Origin: Pseudomonas sp. FP453 | GTDB taxonomy: Bacteria; Pseudomonadota; Gammaproteobacteria; Pseudomonadales; Pseudomonadaceae | Reading direction: 5' to 3' | NCBI RefSeq assembly: GCF_030687495.1 | Contig: NZ_CP117435.1 | Span: forward strand, 1,488,001 to 1,552,000 | Length of the DNA: 64,000 bases | Part shown: positions 17,638-25,043 of the stretch, in pieces | Numbering within the stretch: position 1 is the first letter of the stretch | Layout: each line of letters opens with the position of its first letter | Position numbers and translations under genes: made by a program | Notes under the pieces: model-generated | The model's input: only the letters and a program-made list of their open reading frames with translations | What the model was told of the DNA's origin: nothing | The model's database searches: none

Positions 17638-18348
17638 ATGGCCAAGCAAGACCACCTCCTGATCGTTGATGACGACCCGCAAATCCGCCAGTTGCTCTGC
17701 GACTACCTGAGCGATGCGGGCTTTCAGGTGTCCACCGCCGCCGACGGCAAGGAGATGCGCCGGCGCCTGGAATTGAACGTCATCGACCTGATCGTCCTCG
17801 ACCTGATGCTGCCCGGCGAAGACGGCCTGAGCCTGTGTCGCGAATTGCGGGTGAACTCCAACACGCCGGTGGTGATGCTCACCGCCAAGGGGTCGTTGAT
17901 CGACCGCATCGTCGGCCTGGAAATCGGCGCCGATGACTACCTGCCCAAGCCGTTCGACCCGCGGGAACTGCTGGTGCGGATCAAGGTGGTGTTGCGCCGG
18001 GTGCAGAGTTTTCCCGACCGGGCGCGGCTGGATGAAGCGCCGAGCATCCGTTTCGCCGGCTGGCAACTCGACACCCGGGCGCGCCAATTGCTTTCGCCGG
18101 ACGGTGTGGTGGTCAGCCTGGGCAATTCGGATTACCGCGTGCTGCGCCTGCTCTTGCAGCACCCGAACCGCCCGCTGAGCCGCGATTTTCTGCTCAACCA
18201 TGTGTTCGACAAGGACAGCACGCCGTTCGACCGTTCCATCGACGTGTGCGTCAGCCGCCTGCGCTCGCAACTGCCGGCCGGGCTGATCAAGACCGTGCGC
18301 AACGAGGGTTACATGCTCACCGCCGATGACGTGGTGCTGGCGTCGTGA
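17638..18348 (+). CDS. OmpR-family response regulator
   Basis: A 236-residue two-component regulator. The receiver domain has the acidic pair DDD at residues 11-13, the phosphorylated Asp55 (LIVLDLMLPGEDG), Thr in VVMLTAKG and Lys in YLPKPFDP. A winged-helix DNA-binding domain follows from about residue 135 (LGNSDYRVLRLLL, DRSIDVCVSRLRSQL). It shares a 4-bp GTGA overlap with the kinase gene. It is divergent from the siderophore receptor, so control of that operon is possible but unproven; the sequence resembles the OmpR/RstA type rather than iron sensors. Confidence 0.92.
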   Translation: MAKQDHLLIVDDDPQIRQLLCDYLSDAGFQVSTAADGKEMRRRLELNVIDLIVLDLMLPGEDGLSLCRELRVNSNTPVVMLTAKGSLIDRIVGLEIGADDYLPKPFDPRELLVRIKVVLRRVQSFPDRARLDEAPSIRFAGWQLDTRARQLLSPDGVVVSLGNSDYRVLRLLLQHPNRPLSRDFLLNHVFDKDSTPFDRSIDVCVSRLRSQLPAGLIKTVRNEGYMLTADDVVLAS

Positions 18349-19730
18349 GACTGCTGCCGCGTTCGCTGTTTGGGCGGTTGGTGCTGATTCTGGTCAGCGG
18401 CATGCTCGCGGCCCAGGCGCTGACCAGCAGCATCTGGTATGACCGGCGCCATGGCCAGGTGTTGGAGATCCCGGCGCGGTTGATCGCCACCCGGCTGGCC
18501 GATGTGGTGCGCCTGGTACACAGCGATCCGCAACAGGCTGACCTGCTGATCAAGCTGCTGGATGCGCCGAATTTTCGCCTGACACTGAGCGACCAGGCCA
18601 GCAACACGCCGAGCAGCCTTACCGACAGCGACCGGCCGACCGAGCGGCTGATCAAGAAAGTTCTCTCGGAAAAAACCGGCTATGCGCAAACCCTGATCCT
18701 GCTGCACCTGTCGCTGGTGGACGGTGCGGGGCAAAACGCCGGGCTGTGGACCTTGCTGGAGTCCAAGCCGGTGGTGGGGCAGTTCCTCATCGACCTGCGC
18801 CTGCCCGACGGGCGCTGGTTGCAGGTGGACGCCCGCGAGGAGCAGGGCTGGACCAGCACCTCGCCGCTGGACCTGCTGTTCGATTACGTGATGCGCATCT
18901 ACCTGCTGCGCGTGCTGGTGCTGGTGGTGATCGCGCTGGTGGCCGTGCGGCTGGCCATCCGCCCGCTCAACGCCTTGGCCAAGGCGGCCGAAGCCCTCGG
19001 CCGCGACATCCAGCGCCCGCCACTGTCGGAGAGTGGCCCCACCGAAGTGCGCCGCGCGGCCCAGGCGTTTAATGCGATGCAGCAACGGCTGATCGCCAAC
19101 ATTGCCGAGCGCACGCGGTTTCTTGCGGCGATTTCCCACGACCTGCGTTCACCGATCACACGCTTGCGCCTGCGCACCGAGATGCTCGACGACAATCGCA
19201 CCAAGGAACGTTTTCGCAGCGACCTGGAAGAAATGGAGCACATGGTGGCCAGCACCCTGGATTTTGTCAGCAGCGGCGAAATCAACGAGGCGCGGCAAAA
19301 CATCGACATCAATGCATTGCTGCAAAGCTTGCAGGCGGATCTGGAAGACGTGGGGCACAGCGTGCGCATCGAAGGCCGGGCGAAGCAGCCGCTGCCAGGG
19401 TATGCGCGCAGCCTCAAGCGGTGCGTGCAGAACCTGCTGGAAAACGCGGTGCGTTATGGCCGTGACGTGGTGGTGCGAGTCGAAGACCAGGCCGGTAGCT
19501 TGAAAATCGTCATCAGTGACCGCGGGCCGGGGATTCCCCAGGCACAGCTGGAGCAGGTGATGGAGCCGTTTTATCGGGTGGAGGGGTCGCGCAATGCTGA
19601 AACGGGTGGGTATGGGTTGGGGCTGAGCATTGCTCACACCATTGCCAGGGCGCATGACGGGCGGTTGAGTTTGAGGAATCGGGAGGGTGGCGGGCTTGAG
19701 GTCGAGTTGTTATTTCAACGCAAAGCCTGA
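18345..19730 (+). CDS. Sensor histidine kinase (EnvZ-like)
   Basis: A 461-residue inner-membrane kinase, starting at GTG within the overlap with the regulator stop. One helix near residues 10-30 and another near 182-202 bracket a periplasmic domain of about 150 residues. A HAMP domain follows (RPLNALAKAAEALG). The H-box is AAISHDLRSPITRLRLR with His265. The HATPase has N-box LLENAVRYG, G1 SDRGPGIP and G2 GYGLGLSIA. The ligand of the periplasmic domain is unknown. A REP doublet follows the stop. Confidence 0.92.
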   Translation: MRLLPRSLFGRLVLILVSGMLAAQALTSSIWYDRRHGQVLEIPARLIATRLADVVRLVHSDPQQADLLIKLLDAPNFRLTLSDQASNTPSSLTDSDRPTERLIKKVLSEKTGYAQTLILLHLSLVDGAGQNAGLWTLLESKPVVGQFLIDLRLPDGRWLQVDAREEQGWTSTSPLDLLFDYVMRIYLLRVLVLVVIALVAVRLAIRPLNALAKAAEALGRDIQRPPLSESGPTEVRRAAQAFNAMQQRLIANIAERTRFLAAISHDLRSPITRLRLRTEMLDDNRTKERFRSDLEEMEHMVASTLDFVSSGEINEARQNIDINALLQSLQADLEDVGHSVRIEGRAKQPLPGYARSLKRCVQNLLENAVRYGRDVVVRVEDQAGSLKIVISDRGPGIPQAQLEQVMEPFYRVEGSRNAETGGYGLGLSIAHTIARAHDGRLSLRNREGGGLEVELLFQRKA

Positions 19731-19747
19731 AGTGAAATGCAGTCCAA

Positions 19748-19834
19748 TGTGGGAGCTGGCTTGCCTGCGATTCAGGCGACTCGGTCCTTCAGTAGTACCG
19801 AGGTGATCCTATCGCAGGCAAGCCAGCTCCCACA
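19748..19834. repeat. REP doublet
   Basis: TGTGGGAGCTGGCTTGCCTG and its inverted partner sit between the kinase gene and the convergent SEC-C gene, where a bidirectional transcript end is expected. Confidence 0.9.
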
Positions 19835-19872
19835 GAAGAAGCCCACTCATTCAGTCGGCTTTTCAGCGTGGC

Positions 19873-20073
19873 TTACGCCCCGTGGCACTTCTTGAACTTC
19901 TTCGCACTGCCGCACGGGCAAGGATCGTTGCGACCCACGTCCTTCAAGGCATTGCGCACCGGCTCCTGGTGAGCGTGGCCGCAGTTCGGGCCGTGGACAT
20001 GGCCGTGGTCGTGATCATGGTGATCGTGATCGTGGTTGCAGTCAGGACCATGGACATGGGGTTGCTGAGTCAT
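19873..20073 (-). CDS. Small histidine-rich SEC-C motif protein
   Basis: A 66-residue protein. The first 35 residues are a histidine/aspartate cluster (repeats of HDHD and two HGPxC units), and the C terminus is a SEC-C zinc motif, [17 protein letters not shown]. It lacks the helicase body of SecA, so this is a free-standing metal-binding module. The His/Cys composition predicts binding of zinc, nickel or copper. Its start overlaps the lipoprotein stop by 4 bp. A role in metal buffering or delivery is inference from composition. Confidence 0.85.
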   Translation of the reverse strand: MTQQPHVHGPDCNHDHDHHDHDHGHVHGPNCGHAHQEPVRNALKDVGRNDPCPCGSAKKFKKCHGA

Positions 20074-20552
20074 CGATGTCGCTCCGGAATAAAATCGCCG
20101 GGGATTATCTCGCCATTGTGGGCCACCTGCACGTCATAACCGATGAATAATCCGGTTTTCAGCTCGCCGTCGAGGCGATAGGGCACCGGCTTGTCCGGGT
20201 TTTTCAGCATTTGCACCACATCGCGGATCTGCGGCCAGAGGTTGGTACGCACCGACACACGGAAAAACTTATGGCTGCGCGGTGGCACGGTGAGCCACTC
20301 GTTGGACTCGCCCTCGGTCAGCACAAAGTCATCCAGCGTCACCTTGTAGACCAGGCCGCGCACGGTCAGGTCGGCGTCGTCGCGGTTGTCGACGCGAAAG
20401 TACAGCTTGAATTTCTGCTCCAGCAGCTTGGCCCGCACCACTTCGACTTTGACCAGGGACACGTGGGGCGGCGGCGAGTCGTCTTCGAACCACGACGCGC
20501 AGCCGGTCAAACCGAGGGTCAACGCCAGCATCAAGCTGTAGATCCGAAGCAT
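20070..20552 (-). CDS. LEA type 2 (WHy domain) family lipoprotein
   Basis: A 160-residue predicted lipoprotein: [20 protein letters not shown] gives a lipobox with Cys18. The rest is one WHy/LEA14-like beta domain ([20 protein letters not shown], split here, then [18 protein letters not shown]). The start is chosen at the lipoprotein signal; an upstream frame of 26 more residues runs into ychJ. Such proteins sit in the periplasm or outer membrane and are linked to stress in a general way. It is co-transcribed with the two SEC-C genes. Confidence 0.85.
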   Translation of the reverse strand: MLRIYSLMLALTLGLTGCASWFEDDSPPPHVSLVKVEVVRAKLLEQKFKLYFRVDNRDDADLTVRGLVYKVTLDDFVLTEGESNEWLTVPPRSHKFFRVSVRTNLWPQIRDVVQMLKNPDKPVPYRLDGELKTGLFIGYDVQVAHNGEIIPGDFIPERHR

Positions 20553-20571
20553 GGCGTTTGTCCTGTGTGGG

Positions 20572-21042
20572 TTAGAGGTAGCTGGAACAACACTTCTTGA
20601 ATTTTTGCCCACTGCCACACAGGCAGGCATCGTTGCGTCCGGCCTTCACCTCCACGGTGGGGTCGATGAAGTACCAGCGCCCGTCATTCTGTACGAAAGA
20701 AGACTGTTCGCGGTGGCTATGTTCGCCAGTGCTGTCATGCCAGCGTGCGGTAAAGGTCACAAAGGCGTGTTCCGGCTGGCCGCCGAACACCTCGGAGCTT
20801 TCCACGTCCAGGCCCAGCCAGGTGCTTTGGGCGCTCCAGGCGCCGATGGCGTCGCGGTCCAGGTCGGCCTGTTGCGCGGGCAAGGTGGTGGCAACCAGAT
20901 AGTCCACCAGGCCCAGCACGTAGGCGCTGTAGCGCGAGCGCATCAACGCGCTGGCGCACGGTGCCGGGTGGCCGGCGTGATAATGACCGCAGCAGGCATC
21001 CAGCAGGTTGCCACTGCCGCAGGGGCAAATGGATGTACTCAT
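20572..21042 (-). CDS. ychJ: YchJ family protein with two SEC-C motifs
   Basis: A 156-residue protein of the YchJ (UPF0225) family. SEC-C-type zinc motifs occur at both ends: [17 protein letters not shown] at the N terminus and [15 protein letters not shown] at the C terminus, around a cystatin-like NTF2-type core ([31 protein letters not shown]). The function of the family is unknown. Its Shine-Dalgarno region GGTGG lies inside the direct repeat that bounds the mqsRA cassette, so its original upstream partner was probably the gene now at 22050-22547. Confidence 0.88.
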   Translation of the reverse strand: MSTSICPCGSGNLLDACCGHYHAGHPAPCASALMRSRYSAYVLGLVDYLVATTLPAQQADLDRDAIGAWSAQSTWLGLDVESSEVFGGQPEHAFVTFTARWHDSTGEHSHREQSSFVQNDGRWYFIDPTVEVKAGRNDACLCGSGQKFKKCCSSYL

Positions 21043-21046
21043 TGGG

Positions 21047-21062
21047 TTACCACCAATACTTT
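21047..21062. repeat. Left direct repeat (att-like) of the mqsRA cassette
   Basis: TTACCACCAATACTTT, identical to 22050-22065. On the minus strand it reads as the last codons K-Y-W-W-stop of the gene at 22050-22547 and provides the GGTGG ribosome-binding sequence of ychJ. Beyond the 16 bp the two copies stay loosely alike for about 14 more bases with one gap, and all differences there are transitions. Confidence 0.85.
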
Positions 21063-21232
21063 TAGAATTCTGTGAGAGATAACGTTAGCCAAGCCTTGGC
21101 ATTACCGCAGAAAAGCTCAATGACGGCCTATGACCGGATACTACAGAGGATCCTCAGGGAACTCGACGGCCACTAGCGCAGGGAAGCAACTGGCCAGTTC
21201 ATGTCTTGAGACATTTCGTCGCTGGTTCGCCG

Positions 21233-21247
21233 AACCTCGCTGAGGTT
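21233..21247. promoter_or_regulatory. MqsA-operator-like inverted repeat, upstream copy
   Basis: AACCT-CGCTG-AGGTT, extending to GAACCT...AGGTTC. MqsA in E. coli represses its own promoter through AACCT/AGGTT palindromes with a short spacer. This copy has a 5-nt spacer and lies about 90 bp before mqsR. Confidence 0.5.
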
Positions 21248-21313
21248 CCATTGGGCCCGCTTGGTACCTCTCAAGCGACGCTGTGCAGGTAATTAACCTA
21301 CTTGCCAAAATAA

Positions 21314-21326
21314 AACCAATTAGGTT
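21314..21326. promoter_or_regulatory. MqsA-operator-like inverted repeat, promoter-proximal copy
   Basis: AACCAATTAGGTT fits the AACCT-N3-AGGTT form with one mismatch in the left half. It ends 10 bp before the mqsR start codon, where a bound antitoxin would block transcription or early elongation. Confidence 0.5.
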
Positions 21327-21336
21327 AGTTTCGAAC

Positions 21337-21633
21337 ATGGAGAAATGGACGCCTCACTGCAAGCTGAATACCGTCAAGGCTTTGGTTGAAACTGGGAAGG
21401 TTCGCACGACTCACTCTGCACGTCTCGGCGCCGAGGAGCTCAACCTTGACCTTGCCGGGATGTTGGCCGTGATACTGGCCCTCGAGCCCATGGATTTTTA
21501 CAAGAGCATGACTACTTATGCCGACCACACGATATGGCAAGACGTGTACCGGCCACGCACGAAGGCAGGGACGGTCTACCTGAAACTCACGGTTATCGAA
21601 GACGTACTGATCGTGTCCTTCAAGGAGCTATGA
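21337..21633 (+). CDS. mqsR: MqsR toxin (mRNA interferase)
   Basis: A 98-residue RelE/YoeB-fold endoribonuclease, the same length as E. coli MqsR and clearly homologous throughout: MEKWTPHCKLNTVKALV, VRTTHSARLGAEELNLD, DFYKSMTTYADHTIWQDVY, and the C-terminal IEDVLIVSFKEL. The family cleaves mRNA at GCU/GCA sites. The active-site Lys, Tyr and Arg region (FYKSMTTY, VYRPR) is present, so the toxin looks intact. The start is fixed by the E. coli N terminus; the longer frame starts inside the operator. The stop overlaps an upstream ATG of mqsA by ATGA. Toxin-before-antitoxin order is typical of mqsRA. Confidence 0.96.
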   Translation: MEKWTPHCKLNTVKALVETGKVRTTHSARLGAEELNLDLAGMLAVILALEPMDFYKSMTTYADHTIWQDVYRPRTKAGTVYLKLTVIEDVLIVSFKEL

Positions 21634-21635
21634 AT

Positions 21636-22037
21636 ATGAAATGCCCTGTTTGTGGTGCGGCGGGCTTGGTCCACGACACCCGCGACGTACCCTATTCGTA
21701 CAAAGGCGAAACGACGGTGATTGAGAATGTCATGGGTGAGTTCTGCCCCTCTTGCTCCGAGTCGATTTTGGGTTTGGCTGAATCGGATCGCGTCATGAAA
21801 GAAATGAGGGCATTCTCCAAGCGAGTCAACGCAGACCTCGTAGATCCCGGTTTTATCGCCGCAGTGCGTAAGAAACTATCGTTGGACCAGCGGGAGGCGG
21901 CCGAGATATTCGGCGGAGGGGTCAACGCTTTTTCTCGCTATGAGAACGGCAAGACGAAACCGCCCTTGGCGCTCATAAAGCTTCTCAGGGTGCTCGACCG
22001 CCACCCTGAGTTGCTTGACGAAGTCCGAACAGCCTAG
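21636..22037 (+). CDS. mqsA: MqsA antitoxin and autorepressor
   Basis: A 133-residue antitoxin. The N-terminal zinc domain shows CPVC at residues 3-6 and CPSC near 37-40; it binds and blocks MqsR. The C-terminal Xre-type helix-turn-helix domain (DQREAAEIFGGGVNAFSRYENGKTKPP region) binds palindromic operators; the GGGVNAFSRYE recognition stretch is identical in E. coli MqsA. Two ATGs compete: 21630 overlaps the mqsR stop but leaves only 2 nt after AAGGAG, whereas 21636 leaves 8 nt and matches the family N terminus, so 21636 is preferred. Confidence 0.95.
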   Translation: MKCPVCGAAGLVHDTRDVPYSYKGETTVIENVMGEFCPSCSESILGLAESDRVMKEMRAFSKRVNADLVDPGFIAAVRKKLSLDQREAAEIFGGGVNAFSRYENGKTKPPLALIKLLRVLDRHPELLDEVRTA

Positions 22038-22049
22038 GTTCTTATCGGC

Positions 22050-22065
22050 TTACCACCAATACTTT
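22050..22065. repeat. Right direct repeat (att-like) of the mqsRA cassette
   Basis: TTACCACCAATACTTT, identical to 21047-21062. Here it is the true 3' end of the minus-strand gene that ends with codons for K-Y-W-W and TAA. Confidence 0.85.
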
Positions 22066-22547
22066 CCAAAATTTTGCGGGTTGGCCCAGAACCGCGCGTT
22101 GAGCCAGTCGGGCACCTGTTTATAGTCAAGCAGATCGTAGGTAAACAGCGTCAGAACCTGCTCCTCGCGCTGGAACCGCTCGCCGGCCTGCAAGGCCAGG
22201 GAGAAGAAGTCGGTGTCCTTCCATTCGCATGCGCCCAGGTCCACCAGCACCGCAATGCGGCTGGCATTGAGGTTGCGGACGCCTCCGAGCAAGGTCAGGC
22301 CTTGCGCTTTTGACAGGTGTTCCAGGCAATCGACCACCAGCGCCAGGTCAAAACGCTGCGCAGCAAGCTCGGCCGGCAAGGGGCCGGGCGGGGCGATGGA
22401 CACTTGGGTGTCCGGGTGTTCGGCCGCAAACGCCTCCAGCGCCGGGAACTGGCTGGCCCCCAACAGCAGCAAGCGTTTGGGCTGGTGCAGGTCGAGCAAG
22501 GCGGCCAGGGCTTGCTGGGGTGTACGGGCAGAAATACCGGCGGTCAT
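22050..22547 (-). CDS. Conserved protein, methyltransferase-like fold (DUF6231 type)
   Basis: A 165-residue protein. RLLLLGASQFPALEAFAAEHP resembles the first strand and helix of a Rossmann methyltransferase, and FDLALVVDCLEHLSKAQG resembles the post-motif strand, but the SAM-binding glycine loop is incomplete (LLGAS). I believe it is the Pseudomonas DUF6231 family, without a known function. The start has a good RBS (GAGGAT, 7 nt ahead). Its last 16 bases form the right copy of the direct repeat; without the cassette its stop would lie 5 bp from the ychJ start, so it was probably the first gene of the ychJ operon. Confidence 0.75.
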   Translation of the reverse strand: MTAGISARTPQQALAALLDLHQPKRLLLLGASQFPALEAFAAEHPDTQVSIAPPGPLPAELAAQRFDLALVVDCLEHLSKAQGLTLLGGVRNLNASRIAVLVDLGACEWKDTDFFSLALQAGERFQREEQVLTLFTYDLLDYKQVPDWLNARFWANPQNFGKYWW

Positions 22548-22737
22548 CAGAGATCCTCACATCAGGACCGTAGAGACTAGCGCGGCTGAGCGTGCGGGCC
22601 TAGAGCGGGCGATTGCGAAAAGCCAGCCCTGCGTGGCGATCCTCAATGAATCCGGGGGTGTGGCCAACTGGCGCAGATGAAAAGAGCGGTCTTTACTCCA
22701 CCCATCGGCCCCCGCCGATCCCCTCAGGAGAAATCAG

Positions 22738-23430
22738 ATGAGCATCATGCGGACAGCTCTACCCTTGATTCTGCTAACCGGAGTACTGACAGGTTGCGCA
22801 GGTTTGCAAAAAACCGATTGGCCCACCTGCGCCGCCCTTGGCGGTGTGACCGGTGCGGCGATCGGCGCCACCGAAAGCTCGGCCTATGCAGGCGCCGGTG
22901 CGCTGCTGATCGGCGGCATGGCCGGCGCCTATTGCTGGGTGCACGGTGATGGCGATGAAGACGGCGATGGCGTGCCGGACAGCCGCGACAAGTGCCCAGG
23001 CACACCGAAAGGCGTGCCGGTCGATGCCAACGGTTGCCCACCGGTGCCGGTCGCAGTGGTCGAGGAAGTGGTGGTGGTCAAGGAAGAAACCATCGTGATT
23101 CGTGATGTGCACTTCCAGTTCGACTCGGCCAAGTTGACGGCGGCGGATAAAACCAAGCTCGACACCATCGCCACCCGCCTGAAACAAGAAGCGCCAACCG
23201 CCCAGCTGCGGGTCAGCGGCCACACCGACAGCGTCGGCAAAGACGCCTACAACCAGAAACTCTCGGAAAAACGTGCGCACTCGGTCACCGAATACCTCAT
23301 CGGTTCCGGTATCCCGCGCAGCAGTTTTGTCTCGGTCACGGGCGCTGGCGAAAGCCATCCGGTCGCCGACAACAAAACCGCTGAAGGCCGTGCCTTGAAC
23401 CGCCGCGTGGAAATCCAGATCAACCGCTGA
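22738..23430 (+). CDS. OmpA-family lipoprotein with thrombospondin type 3-like calcium motif
   Basis: A 230-residue envelope protein, RBS AGGAG 9 nt before the ATG. A lipobox (LTGVLTGCAG, Cys20) predicts an outer-membrane lipoprotein. Residues about 30-65 are a glycine-zipper hydrophobic stretch (GGVTGAAIGATESS, AGAGALLIGG). Next comes an acidic TSP3-like calcium loop (DGDEDGDGVPDSRDKCPGTP). From about residue 115 the OmpA peptidoglycan-binding domain is complete (VHFQFDSAKL, VSGHTDSVGKDAYNQKLSEKRA, NRRVEIQI). It anchors the outer membrane to peptidoglycan. Single gene, followed by a stem-loop. Confidence 0.92.
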   Translation: MSIMRTALPLILLTGVLTGCAGLQKTDWPTCAALGGVTGAAIGATESSAYAGAGALLIGGMAGAYCWVHGDGDEDGDGVPDSRDKCPGTPKGVPVDANGCPPVPVAVVEEVVVVKEETIVIRDVHFQFDSAKLTAADKTKLDTIATRLKQEAPTAQLRVSGHTDSVGKDAYNQKLSEKRAHSVTEYLIGSGIPRSSFVSVTGAGESHPVADNKTAEGRALNRRVEIQINR

Positions 23431-23438
23431 CAGCCCTT

Positions 23439-23461
23439 GCCCCTGTGGGATCCACAGGGGC
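23439..23461 (+). terminator. Stem-loop after the OmpA-like gene
   Basis: GCCCCTGTGG and CCACAGGGGC pair around a 3-nt loop, 9 bp after the stop codon. There is no strong T-run, so termination may be partial or factor-assisted. Confidence 0.55.
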
Positions 23462-23601
23462 ATTGCTGGCGATCTTTACCGAAACCATCCACTTCCCAAT
23501 TTTTTTGAACCTTCACTGGCAAATCGCCGGTAGAAGTCGTTACTGTGCGTCCAAAGAAAAACTAGAAACAGCTTTGAAACACTCTCAAGGGGAGCTCCAA
23601 G

Positions 23602-24360
23602 ATGCGTAAGGTTTTACTGTTGGCCCTGCTGGTCAGCCCCATTGCCCTGGCCCAGAGCGTCAGTGTTGAAACCAACTCGCTGATGCGCCTGCCCAGCAGC
23701 ACCAGCGTGTTGCAACTGGAGCGCCTGGAGGTGGCGGACTACGGCACCCTGCTGATTCCGGCCAGCATCAGCCAGGTCACGGTGGATGAACTGCACCTGG
23801 GCCGTGAAGCACGCATCACCATCGTCCCCGGCAATACCGCGCTGCAACTGCAGGTGCGCCATGCGCAACTGGACCACGGCAGCCAGATCACCTCGCGGGG
23901 CGCGCCCGGCACCCATGAAAAACCGGCCAAGGCTGGGCGAGACCTGACCTTGCGTATCAATTCGCTGGTGGCCGACGAGCTGTCGGTGGACGCCCGTGGC
24001 GGCGCCGGCGCCAAAGGTTATGCCGGCCTGGACGGCGCCAATGGCGTAGACCCGGGTTGCACCTGGGGTTCGGCGGGGCGCGGCGCCAATGGCGATAATG
24101 GTGGCGACGGCTTGCCCGGCGGCGCGGGTGCGCTGGTGCGGGTCGAGTTGCCGAAGGACTTCCCGGCGGAGCAGATCAAGGTCTGGGTGGAAGGTGGTGC
24201 GGGTGGCCTGGCGGGTACCGCGGGCAAGCCGGGCAAGGGTGGGCAGTCCAAGGGGTGTCTGGTGTATCAGGCCGATGGCGGCGAGAAGGGCCGTCCGGGG
24301 CTGGAAGGGCAGCCGGGGCCGGTGGGGCCTGCGGGTTCAGTGACTATCCAGCGGCTGTGA
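23602..24360 (+). CDS. Secreted protein with collagen-like Gly-rich C-terminal half
   Basis: A 252-residue exported protein. The signal peptide is MRKVLLLALLVSPIALAQ with cleavage near ALA-QS. Residues about 20-110 are a beta-rich domain (LERLEVADYGTLLIPASIS, VTVDELHLGREARITIV), like the stacked strands of adhesins. From about residue 130 glycine dominates with collagen-like units: GAKGYAGLDGANG, GANGDNGGDGLPGG, GTAGKPGKGGQ and GEKGRPGLEGQPGPVGPAG. Two cysteines in the Gly-rich part (GCTWG and GCLV) may form a disulfide. Function unknown; a surface or matrix structural role is inferred. RBS GGGGAG precedes the ATG. Confidence 0.75.
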   Translation: MRKVLLLALLVSPIALAQSVSVETNSLMRLPSSTSVLQLERLEVADYGTLLIPASISQVTVDELHLGREARITIVPGNTALQLQVRHAQLDHGSQITSRGAPGTHEKPAKAGRDLTLRINSLVADELSVDARGGAGAKGYAGLDGANGVDPGCTWGSAGRGANGDNGGDGLPGGAGALVRVELPKDFPAEQIKVWVEGGAGGLAGTAGKPGKGGQSKGCLVYQADGGEKGRPGLEGQPGPVGPAGSVTIQRL

Positions 24361-24374
24361 GTCGTTTGGGCTGA

Positions 24375-24465
24375 CGCTATCGCGGGCAAGCCCGCTCCCA
24401 CCTTCGACCGATTTCCACCTTTGGAATGCGGTCAAACTGTGGGAGCGGGCTTGCCCGCGATAGCG
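24375..24465. repeat. REP pair in tail-to-tail order
   Basis: Here the order is reversed: CGCTATCGCGGGCAAGCCCG first, then after a 36-nt spacer TGTGGGAGCGGGCTTGCCCG. Both arms use the G/C variant. It separates the collagen-like gene from the convergent membrane-protein gene. Confidence 0.88.
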
Positions 24466-24479
24466 GTTTAACCGTCGCC

Positions 24480-24944
24480 TCAGAACATCGGCCGAGCCGA
24501 GGCAATTGCCACCACCACCAACCCCACAACCAGATTAATCCCCACCAACCGCCGAATCTGCCCCAACACCGCCGCACCCGTCGGCCAATCCTGCGCCGCC
24601 ACCGCCGCGCGCAACTCCGGGAACTTCAACGCCTGGATACGGATAAACAACGCCGTCATCACCAGATACAACCCCATCATCACCTGCACATAACGCGGCG
24701 CGGTCTCAAACCCGCTGAAGCGCAGTTGCAGCAGGCCAACACCGCTGATCGGCAAAATCGCCACGGCGACCCACACCCACACGAAAAAACGTTGAAACAC
24801 ATTCGCCCACAACGTCAGCCGGGCAGGGCCGTCAAGTGCCGCCACAGCGGCGGGGCGCAGGATCATCCAGGCGAAAAACATGCCGCCGACCCAGATCAGG
24901 GCGGCCAATACATGCAGGGTGTAAGCGAGGCTAAAGGCGGTCAT
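24480..24944 (-). CDS. Small CopD-family integral membrane protein
   Basis: A 154-residue inner-membrane protein with four predicted helices (residues about 5-27, 48-70, 83-103, 128-150). HVLAALIWVGGMFFAWMILRPA at the start is the conserved His-containing helix of the CopD/YcnJ membrane family. It is a short stand-alone version and not joined to a copper operon here. Copper export or haem-related roles are suggested for relatives, but no metal-binding motif beyond the histidine is clear. Confidence 0.75.
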   Translation of the reverse strand: MTAFSLAYTLHVLAALIWVGGMFFAWMILRPAAVAALDGPARLTLWANVFQRFFVWVWVAVAILPISGVGLLQLRFSGFETAPRYVQVMMGLYLVMTALFIRIQALKFPELRAAVAAQDWPTGAAVLGQIRRLVGINLVVGLVVVAIASARPMF

Positions 24945-25043
24945 TGAAGTACTCCGTTCTGCGCGGGATTAATTAGCGGGGTATGATAGCGGCCGATCCG
25001 AACCACTGAAAATTTATCCAGCGTTTTTTGCGCCCGACTATCC

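Larger units (their letters stand above)
21063..22049. mobile_element. Putative inserted mqsRA cassette (about 1 kb)
   Basis: The segment between the two direct repeats contains mqsR, mqsA and about 270 bp of upstream DNA without a recognisable gene. There is no integrase or transposase. Base composition looks more even than in the neighbouring GC-rich genes. The upstream part is rich in short inverted repeats: ATGTCT-TG-AGACAT (21201-21214), GGTTCG-C-CGAACC (21224-21236) and AACCT-N5-AGGTT (21233-21247). The simplest reading is a small element or island remnant integrated at the 3' end of the upstream gene. Confidence 0.6.

Noticed and set aside
21224..21248. GGTTCG...CGAACC as a tRNA T-arm or tRNA remnant at the mqsRA cassette
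   Set aside because: No acceptor, D or anticodon arms can be found around it, and the direct repeat falls in a protein gene end, not a tRNA.
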